Shown here: positions 58,921 through 64,000 of the stretch, piece after piece
Layout: the number at the start of each line of letters is the position of its first letter
Numbering within the stretch: position 1 is the stretch's first letter
DNA from: Lysinibacillus agricola
GTDB taxonomy: Bacteria; Bacillota; Bacilli; Bacillales_A; Planococcaceae
DNA length: 64,000 bases
Reading direction: 5' to 3'
NCBI RefSeq assembly: GCF_016638705.1
Contig: NZ_CP067341.1
Span: 3,413,501 to 3,477,500, forward strand
Program-made: the position numbers and the translations under genes
The notes under the pieces: model-generated
Seen by the model: the letters and a program-made list of their open reading frames with translations, nothing else
Database searches by the model: none
What the model was told of the DNA's origin: nothing

Positions 58921-59037
58921 ACAGCGAACTTTCATCACTTAGTTGACGGAGCCCGGCATACAAAAAAGAGCTGTCTCAGCGCAAGAGACAACTCGCTAAA
59001 GCTCCTTTCGTTCGTTTTATAGGAATACTTTGAAGAT

Positions 59038-59152
59038 TTATCGAAACAAAATCGCTCTTTATCGAAACTATTTGAGCTTTTATCGAAACAAAATCTCATT
59101 TTATCGAAACTTTTTGGCTTTTTATCGAAAAACAAGCTCTTTCTATCAAAGA
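59038..59152. repeat. 21-bp direct repeats (five copies plus a degenerate sixth)
   Basis: TTATCGAAAC starts at 59038, 59059, 59080 and 59101, with TTATCGAAAA at 59122 and the variant CTATCAAAGA at 59143: exactly 21 bp apart each time. The 11-bp spacers vary. Because the period is a multiple of three, the minus strand contains a 7-residue repeat frame with a (S/C)FDK core (58935-59201), without a ribosome site. Confidence 0.9.
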
Positions 59153-59182
59153 AATCAATCACACGTTTTGGTGTAGAGCCAT

Positions 59183-59234
59183 AAAAAAACTGTATACACA
59201 CTCAATTCTTACTTAAGTATGTTTACAGTTTGAT
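59183..59234 (-). terminator. Terminator of the SDR/metallo-hydrolase operon
   Basis: On the minus strand, CAAACTGTAAACATAC, an AT-rich loop, GTGTATACAGTTT, then TTTTATGG. Confidence 0.75.
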
Positions 59235-59259
59235 TAATATTATTTTATTGAGTTTTTTG

Positions 59260-60015
59260 TTACTTCTTATTGAAAAATGATTTGCCTAAAAATTCAACGG
59301 TTGTAGGTGCGATTGCATACAGCTTGCTTGTTAACCCCATGATCCATGGTAAATTAACCTCTCGGACAGGGCGCTCGATTGTTTTTACAGTAGCTTGTGC
59401 CACTTCTTCAGCGGTTAATAAAAATCTCCCTAAAGACTCTCGATAACCACTTTCATCACTCGCCTTATCTAAAAATGGTGTATCGATTGGACCTGGATGT
59501 ATTGCAGTGACTTTAACGTTATAAGGAGCCAATTCCATGCGAAGCCCATTCGTAAAGCCGACAATCGCATGCTTTGTAGCAGCATAAACACTAGCCTTTG
59601 GTGTCGCTACCTTTCCTGCCTGTGAGCCGATGAAGATTAGCTGACCTTGCTGACGTTGTATCATAGGCGCTGCTAAACGTTTTGCTAAATACATCGGTAC
59701 ACTGACATTTAACTCAACCATTTGTCTAATAGCTTCATCTGATAAGTTAGGTACAATGCCAAATTTACCTACCCCAGCAGATAAAATAGCTACATCAAGA
59801 GGCGGGAGCTGTGCACATACTTCATCTATTGTAGCTAAATTAGTTAAATCTGCTTGGATCACGTTGGCGCCTACGCGTTCTAATGCTTTTAATGCCACTG
59901 TATTGCGTCCTGTTGCATAAACCGTATGACCTTGTGCTACTAATATTTCTGTAATTTTCAGTCCAACACCACTTGTTGCACCTGTCACGAAGATAGTCTT
60001 TTTATTAACACTCAT
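59260..60015 (-). CDS. SDR family oxidoreductase
   Basis: This 251-residue classical short-chain dehydrogenase has the cofactor motif VTGATSGVGLKITEIL at the N-terminus (about 10-25), SAGVGKFG near 82 (NNAG position), the catalytic Ser in FIGSQAGKVATPKASV and YAATKHAIVGF (catalytic Tyr and Lys, about 152-156). The substrate is unknown. It is the second gene of a two-gene operon, 8 nt after the metallo-hydrolase. Confidence 0.92.
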   Translation of the reverse strand: MSVNKKTIFVTGATSGVGLKITEILVAQGHTVYATGRNTVALKALERVGANVIQADLTNLATIDEVCAQLPPLDVAILSAGVGKFGIVPNLSDEAIRQMVELNVSVPMYLAKRLAAPMIQRQQGQLIFIGSQAGKVATPKASVYAATKHAIVGFTNGLRMELAPYNVKVTAIHPGPIDTPFLDKASDESGYRESLGRFLLTAEEVAQATVKTIERPVREVNLPWIMGLTSKLYAIAPTTVEFLGKSFFNKK

Positions 60016-60023
60016 GTTTCAAC

Positions 60024-60971
60024 CTACTTCCTTTGAAATAAACAGATACCTTCTTCCGTTTTTGTAGATGTAATCAAATTGTTGGCCTCTAAGTAATCTA
60101 AATAACCGAGCGTTTTGGACAGCGTCAGACCAAGCTGACGTTGAAAAATTGCTGGGTAAAAGCGTTTCGTTACTTGTACAGCAGTTAATGATTCGTCATC
60201 AAATAATTCGTAAACCTTCAAAGATTGCTGATGTTGACGTTCTAGTCGTTTATCGATTAATTGAGGAATATCCTCTAATTCTGCACCATGTCCTGTATGC
60301 ATCATTTTTACGGGTAATCGACGTAAAATTTCTAGCGATTCATTATATTGCAGTAACGATTTAGTACGTCCTAATGTACGGTCCAATGGTGGTTCAATTA
60401 ATGGGTTGGGCGTTATTTTTTCAAGCAATAAATCTCCACCGATTACATGATGCGTTTTTTCATCCCAGAAGATTAGATGGCTTTGTGCGTGACCTAATGT
60501 TTCAATAGCCTTTAATCCAGGATGTCCTGGCACCTCATCACCATCATAAAGAATTTGTGTTAATGGTCGCTCACCTACAAGCTCTATTTCACGACGTACA
60601 TGTACACTTGTTTGGATATATTCTTGTGGAACTCCGTGCTCAAATAAGCTCTCACTGTAAAATTGCTCGTGATAACGTAAAAAATCCTCGTCATGACGAA
60701 GCCATTTATCGTTATAGGCATGCCCTAAAATTTCTGCATGCGGAAAGGCATCCACCCAACCTGCATGGTCTGGATGATGATGGGTTAACACAACCTGTTC
60801 AATATCTCTCATTTCAAAGCCTGCCGCTCGAATACCCCATTTTAGCGCATCATAGGCTTCCATTGTTTTTGGACCAACATCAAAAATTGTTAATGCATCG
60901 CCTTTGACAACAAATGCATTTACATCTCCCACTTCATAGGGTGTTGGTATTTCTATTTTGTATATAGACAA
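60024..60971 (-). CDS. Metallo-beta-lactamase fold hydrolase
   Basis: This protein of about 315 residues has the MBL metal signature VLTHHHPDHAGWVDAF (about 60-75), LGHAQSHLIFWDE and VIGGDLLL, and MHTGHGAELEDI near 235. The C-terminal winged-helix tail (QRQLGLTLSKTLGYLDYLEA) is typical of LACTB2/BlaC-type MBL proteins. I prefer the TTG at 60971 (MSIYKIEIPT), with AAGGGG nine nt upstream, over the TTG at 60995. It precedes the SDR. The reaction, probably thioester or ester hydrolysis, is inferred from the fold only. Confidence 0.85.
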   Translation of the reverse strand: MSIYKIEIPTPYEVGDVNAFVVKGDALTIFDVGPKTMEAYDALKWGIRAAGFEMRDIEQVVLTHHHPDHAGWVDAFPHAEILGHAYNDKWLRHDEDFLRYHEQFYSESLFEHGVPQEYIQTSVHVRREIELVGERPLTQILYDGDEVPGHPGLKAIETLGHAQSHLIFWDEKTHHVIGGDLLLEKITPNPLIEPPLDRTLGRTKSLLQYNESLEILRRLPVKMMHTGHGAELEDIPQLIDKRLERQHQQSLKVYELFDDESLTAVQVTKRFYPAIFQRQLGLTLSKTLGYLDYLEANNLITSTKTEEGICLFQRK

Positions 60972-61053
60972 AAGCTGTTTCCCCTTTTTATGCAACTAGT
61001 GAATACCGATTCATTCTATTTTACAAGTTTTTCTTCTTTTCGTCACCCTCCTG

Positions 61054-61082
61054 TTGACAGGTTGACGTATTATCAATATAAT
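61054..61082 (+). promoter_or_regulatory. Consensus sigma-A promoter of the proC leader
   Basis: TTGACA (61054-61059), exactly 17 bp, TATAAT (61077-61082): both boxes perfect. Confidence 0.9.
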
Positions 61083-61099
61083 TTTGAATAATCTAATTA

Positions 61100-61337
61100 T
61101 TTTTTGTGCGTTGATGAAGCCAAGTACGTAATTGGTGAAGGTGTATTAGAGAGTGTTACATTTGCTGAAAGTAACATCACCCGCTCCCACTACCGAACCT
61201 ACTTCTGAGCAGTTATGAAAACATAACCGTTTCCCTTGCGATAAAAGGGCTATGAGTTGTGCCAATTGGCAAACAAAGGTGGTACCGCGGAAACAAGCGT
61301 TTTCGTCCTTCATTATAAGGACGAAAGCGCTTTTTTA
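61100..61337 (+). promoter_or_regulatory. T-box riboswitch with Pro specifier (CCU)
   Basis: Stem I base GCGUUGAUGAAGCCAAGUAC (61108-61127) and the 3' side CCGAACCUACUUCUGAGC with specifier CCU at 61198-61200, in the GAA-CCU-A-CUUC layout. The antiterminator core AAAGGUGGUACCGCGG (61275-61290) and a terminator AAGCG...CGCTTTTTT (about 61295-61337, stem around CGUCCUU/AAGGACG) follow. It should read uncharged tRNA-Pro and switch on proC, which makes proline. Confidence 0.95.
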
Positions 61338-61340
61338 TCT

Positions 61341-61492
61341 TCATTCAGCAAATGTTTTGGTAGCGAAAGCGAAGCGACAGCTACAAATGTTTTGGTAGCG
61401 AAAGCGAAGCGACAGCTACAAATGTTTTGGTAGCGAAAGCGAAGCGACAGCTACAAATGTTTTGGTAGCGAAAGCGAAGCGGCAGCTGAATG
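61341..61492. repeat. Tandem 35-bp repeat array (family A, four copies)
   Basis: CAAATGTTTTGGTAGCGAAA followed by GCGAAGCGACAGCTA repeats at 61349, 61384, 61419 and 61454; the last copy differs by one base (GCGGCAGCTG). The array is flanked by TCTTCATTCAG and CTGAATGAAGA as inverted ends. It lies between the T-box terminator and proC. 61500-61585 continues with CCTCCGGCGGATGTCACGGA and the hairpin GAATTGTGCTAGCACAATTC. Confidence 0.95.
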
Positions 61493-61612
61493 AAGATAAA
61501 GCCTCCGGCGGATGTCACGGATTTTCAAAGGAATGAATTGTGCTAGCACAATTCAAAAATCCGACGCAATTACGCCAAGGCGAAATTGATTTTGAGAACT
61601 GGAGGTTTTATT

Positions 61613-62419
61613 ATGAAAAAAATACTATTTATAGGTGCAGGCTCTATGGCAGAGGCATTGATTCAGGGCTGGATTAAAGAAAAAGTATTTACAGCGCAAG
61701 AAATTTACGTCACCAATCGTTCAGACAAAGAACGCTTACAATTTTTACACGACACATATGGTGTTAATTGCAATTTTGATCACGATACTTATCAACAGGC
61801 TGATTTAATCATTTTAGCGATGAAGCCTAAGGATGCCATTTCAGCTATGCATGAGTTAAAGCCTAAAATCACAGGGCAATCAGCCATCCTCTCTATTTTA
61901 GCTGGGATTGCTATTAATACTATTACAGAACATTTAGGCGCTCGTCCAGTCGCACGTGTCATGCCTAACACTTCCGCCACTATTGGTATGTCTGCAAGTG
62001 GGATTGCATTTAATGACAAAGTGACAACCGAACAGCGCTCAATTTTCTTACAGCTATTAGAAGCGGTTGGTTCAGTTATTGAGGTAGATGAGGATCAATT
62101 ACATGCTGTAACGGCTCTTTCAGGAAGTGGCCCAGCTTATATTTATTATTTAATGGAGGCATTTGAACGGGTTGGTACAAAGGTGGGCCTCTCGAAGGAT
62201 ACAGTACGACTATTAATGACGCAAACACTTGCTGGTACTGCTGAAATGCTGAAGCAATCTGTTGACGATCCTGATGTATTGCGCCGAAAAGTAACAAGTC
62301 CAGGCGGCACAACGGAAGCTGGCATTAAGGCTCTTGAACAATATCAGTTTAATGAAGCCATTGAAGCATGTATTAAAGAAGCTGAAGCTCGATCTCGTTC
62401 ACTTGCAAATAGTAAATAA
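61613..62419 (+). CDS. proC: Pyrroline-5-carboxylate reductase
   Basis: This 268-residue NAD(P)H enzyme makes the last step of proline synthesis. It has the Rossmann motif ILFIGAGSMAEALIQGWI at the N-terminus, the P5CR core ARVMPNTSATIGMSASGIAF (about 115) and the substrate signature ALSGSGPAYIYYLMEAF (about 165). The ATG at 61613 has GGAGG seven nt upstream; the longer frame starts inside the repeat region. Pro-responsive T-box control fits the reaction. Confidence 0.95.
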   Translation: MKKILFIGAGSMAEALIQGWIKEKVFTAQEIYVTNRSDKERLQFLHDTYGVNCNFDHDTYQQADLIILAMKPKDAISAMHELKPKITGQSAILSILAGIAINTITEHLGARPVARVMPNTSATIGMSASGIAFNDKVTTEQRSIFLQLLEAVGSVIEVDEDQLHAVTALSGSGPAYIYYLMEAFERVGTKVGLSKDTVRLLMTQTLAGTAEMLKQSVDDPDVLRRKVTSPGGTTEAGIKALEQYQFNEAIEACIKEAEARSRSLANSK

Positions 62420-62461
62420 CATGTGCAAAATGAAGTATATCACTAGGAATTAGGGGGCTTT

Positions 62462-63475
62462 ATGTTGACTAAATTATTCGAACCTTATCAATTACAAACT
62501 ATCTCTTTAAAAAATCGTGTTGTGATGGCACCGATGTGTATGTACTCGGCACAGGATGATGGGCTTGTTACACCATTCCACCAAGTACATTATGCAACGC
62601 GGGCTTCTGGTCAAGTTGGTTTAATCATTGTCGAAGCTACTGGTGTTGTACCAGAGGGTCGTATTTCTAGTAACGATCTTGGTATTTGGAATGACGCTCA
62701 TATTGAAGGTTTAAGTCAATTAGTGCAAGGAATGAAGGCATACGGAGCAAAAACCGGCATACAGCTTGCACACGCTGGACGTAAAGCAACTGTAGAGGGA
62801 GAAATATTTGCGCCATCAGCCATTGCATTTAGCGATGCTTATAAAACGCCTATTGAGATGACTTTAGAAGATATTGAATATGTTGTAGAAGCATTTAAAC
62901 TAGCGGCTGTTCGTGCTGCTAAAGCAGGCTTTGATGTTCTTGAAATTCATGGTGCACATGGCTATTTAATTAGTGAATTTTTATCACCAGCAACGAATAA
63001 ACGCAATGACCAATACGGTGGCTCCGAGGAAAATCGTTATCGACTATTACGTCAAGTCATCGATGCTATTCGTAGTGTTTGGGAAGGCCCTTTACTTGTG
63101 CGTGTTTCTGCTGAAGACTATGCAGAAGATGGTACAACAATGGATGATTTTATCGTCTTCAGTCGTTGGATGAAATCACAAGGTGTCGATTTGGTTGATG
63201 TTTCTACAGGAGGTGTCGTGCAAGCAGGGATTAATGTTTTTCCAGGCTACCAAGTGCCTCATGCTGAAGCGATTAAGCATGGTGCTAGTATCCCAACTGG
63301 TGCAGTAGGTCTTATTACGACAGCTATTCAAGCTGAGGAAATTTTACAAAATAATCGTGCTGATTTAATTTTCCTAGCCCGTGTTTTACTTCGCGAACCA
63401 TATTGGCCACTTCATGCTGCCAAGGAATTAGGAGAAGAAGTGAAACCTCCGGTGCAATACGTACGAGGCTGGTAA
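62462..63475 (+). CDS. namA: NADPH dehydrogenase NamA (old yellow enzyme family)
   Basis: This 337-residue FMN oxidoreductase of the YqjM type reduces alpha,beta-unsaturated carbonyls and nitro compounds. It has [15 protein letters not shown] with the redox-tuning Cys26, [10 protein letters not shown] near 95, and the substrate-binding pair in [23 protein letters not shown] (near 165, written here in family order). The length equals B. subtilis YqjM. The ATG at 62462 follows AGGGGGC. It lies 42 bp downstream of proC and may be co-transcribed with it. Confidence 0.95.
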   Translation: MLTKLFEPYQLQTISLKNRVVMAPMCMYSAQDDGLVTPFHQVHYATRASGQVGLIIVEATGVVPEGRISSNDLGIWNDAHIEGLSQLVQGMKAYGAKTGIQLAHAGRKATVEGEIFAPSAIAFSDAYKTPIEMTLEDIEYVVEAFKLAAVRAAKAGFDVLEIHGAHGYLISEFLSPATNKRNDQYGGSEENRYRLLRQVIDAIRSVWEGPLLVRVSAEDYAEDGTTMDDFIVFSRWMKSQGVDLVDVSTGGVVQAGINVFPGYQVPHAEAIKHGASIPTGAVGLITTAIQAEEILQNNRADLIFLARVLLREPYWPLHAAKELGEEVKPPVQYVRGW

Positions 63476-63559
63476 AAATAATGGTCGGCGGTTTCTTTGA
63501 GCTATCGGCATTTCCCCTAGTTCTTCCGGCGTTTGAACTGCCCCCTGTCAAAGTAAAAA

Positions 63560-63668
63560 CGGCTTGAACTCTGTATTCCAAGGGGCTCAAGCCGTTTAAT
63601 CTTTTTTGGTAACGTTCGTTATTGTAAATCTGGATATAATCACCGATCGCTTGTTGTAACGTTTCAAA
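63560..63668 (-). pseudogene. IS3-family (IS150-type) transposase C-terminal fragment
   Basis: FETLQQAIGDYIQIYNNERY, then QKRLNGLSPLEYRVQA, is the terminal part of IS3-type OrfB. No catalytic DDE region, OrfA or ends were seen. The frame runs on towards namA on the other strand without a typical end. Only a remnant remains. Confidence 0.8.
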
Positions 63669-63784
63669 TGTTTACTAATGTAAATAAATTTTTTTACATT
63701 TTACGTTCCCCAAAAGGATCCCGTTGATCCATCACCTATTACGTGACATGCAATGAATCATTTTTGCTTGTTCCAAACCCCGCC

Positions 63785-64000
63785 TTAGGGAAGTAACTCT
63801 ACCTTTACCTTCAGTTTTATATCTATAGGAACTCTTCCTCTTGTACAACATAAGATATGTCATAAGCTCCTTCGGATAATCCATCAAATACTTAAATTAA
63901 TTTATTTTTAATTTTTTAATTGGTGTTAAGGATATTTTTTCAGTTAATCCAAATTTATCTGTTTCATATTCTAATTCTTTTTCCTCAAATGGACCAAAAA
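63785..64000 (-). pseudogene. Broken unidentified gene at the right edge (partial)
   Basis: Entering from the right edge, the minus-strand frame reads GPFEEKELEYETDKFGLTEK, ISLTPIKKLKIN, a TAA (63899-63897), then VFDGLSEGAYDISYVVQEEE, FL, a stop, and after a frame shift IDIKLKVKVELLP. The continuity across stop codons suggests a decayed gene. The family is not recognised. Confidence 0.5.

Noticed and set aside
58690..59022. Overlapping frames on both strands at 58630-59022
   Set aside because: They coincide with GC-rich repeat DNA and lack ribosome sites or similarity to proteins.
59038..59152. CRISPR array
   Set aside because: Repeats are only about 10 bp with 11-bp spacers, and no cas genes are present.
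58935..59201. 88-codon frame with repeated FDK heptads
   Set aside because: The repeats are explained by 21-bp DNA periodicity. No ribosome site or plausible start is present.
61349..61488. CRISPR array
   Set aside because: The 35-bp units are directly adjacent without unique spacers, so this is a tandem repeat.

Overview
The window is low-GC Firmicute DNA, most likely from the Bacillaceae/Planococcaceae and probably Lysinibacillus or a close relative. The reasons are strong AGGAGG ribosome sites, frequent TTG and GTG starts, T-box and yybP-ykoY leaders, Bacillus-type metI/metC, ypzG, pncA, namA and ywqG homologues, and GC-rich intergenic repeats of a kind I associate with this group. The genus is an inference; no rRNA or tRNA gene was seen.

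Layout. 1-11 kb: start of an ABC exporter gene; a manganese (yybP-ykoY) riboswitch controlling a TerC-family protein; a Bax-inhibitor-1 protein; ferritin; an ECF sigma/DUF4179 anti-sigma pair; a large dynamin-like GTPase; ribokinase; and a three-gene operon (HTH-TPR regulator, MFS transporter, 56-residue zinc-ribbon protein). 11.4-22.1 kb: the complete branched-chain amino acid block on the minus strand, ilvD, T-box leader, ilvB, ilvN, ilvC, leuA, leuB, leuC, leuD, closed by a strong terminator. 22-31 kb: a lactone oxidase/PLP-enzyme pair, a 35-residue membrane peptide gene with its own promoter and terminator, nicotinamidase, a YeaQ/GlsB protein, a lytic transglycosylase gene split by a complete 2.5-kb group II intron, mscL and an SDR. 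31.6-34 kb: metI-metC. 34-40 kb: small accessory genes (Nudix, GNAT), broken cupin and YwqG/DUF1963 genes, a ypzG gene, an RlaP-type nucleotidyltransferase and a diguanylate cyclase.

40-43 kb holds an ABC transporter operon that ends in its own ECF sigma gene. A TGAAC-N16-TGT(C/A)TA promoter-like element precedes both ECF operons. 43.5-46.2 kb is a nest of dead mobile DNA: an IS1182-type element carries a GC-rich intergenic repeat, which is itself interrupted by an IS231-like (IS4 family) element with a 12-bp target duplication. 46-55 kb has a C45 acyltransferase, a MerR regulator, ABC transporter genes with decaying neighbours, and a GntR/DUF1648/hydrolase operon. 55-60 kb has a carboxymuconolactone-decarboxylase gene behind an unrecognised structured leader, argGH, a 21-bp tandem repeat, and an SDR/metallo-hydrolase pair. 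61-63.5 kb has a proline T-box (specifier CCU) followed by a four-copy 35-bp repeat array, then proC and namA. The window closes with an IS3-family remnant and a broken gene.

Taken together this is a chromosomal biosynthetic segment (Ile/Leu/Val, Met, Arg, Pro) regulated by T-boxes, broken up by accessory genes, small-protein genes, repeat elements and insertion-sequence debris.
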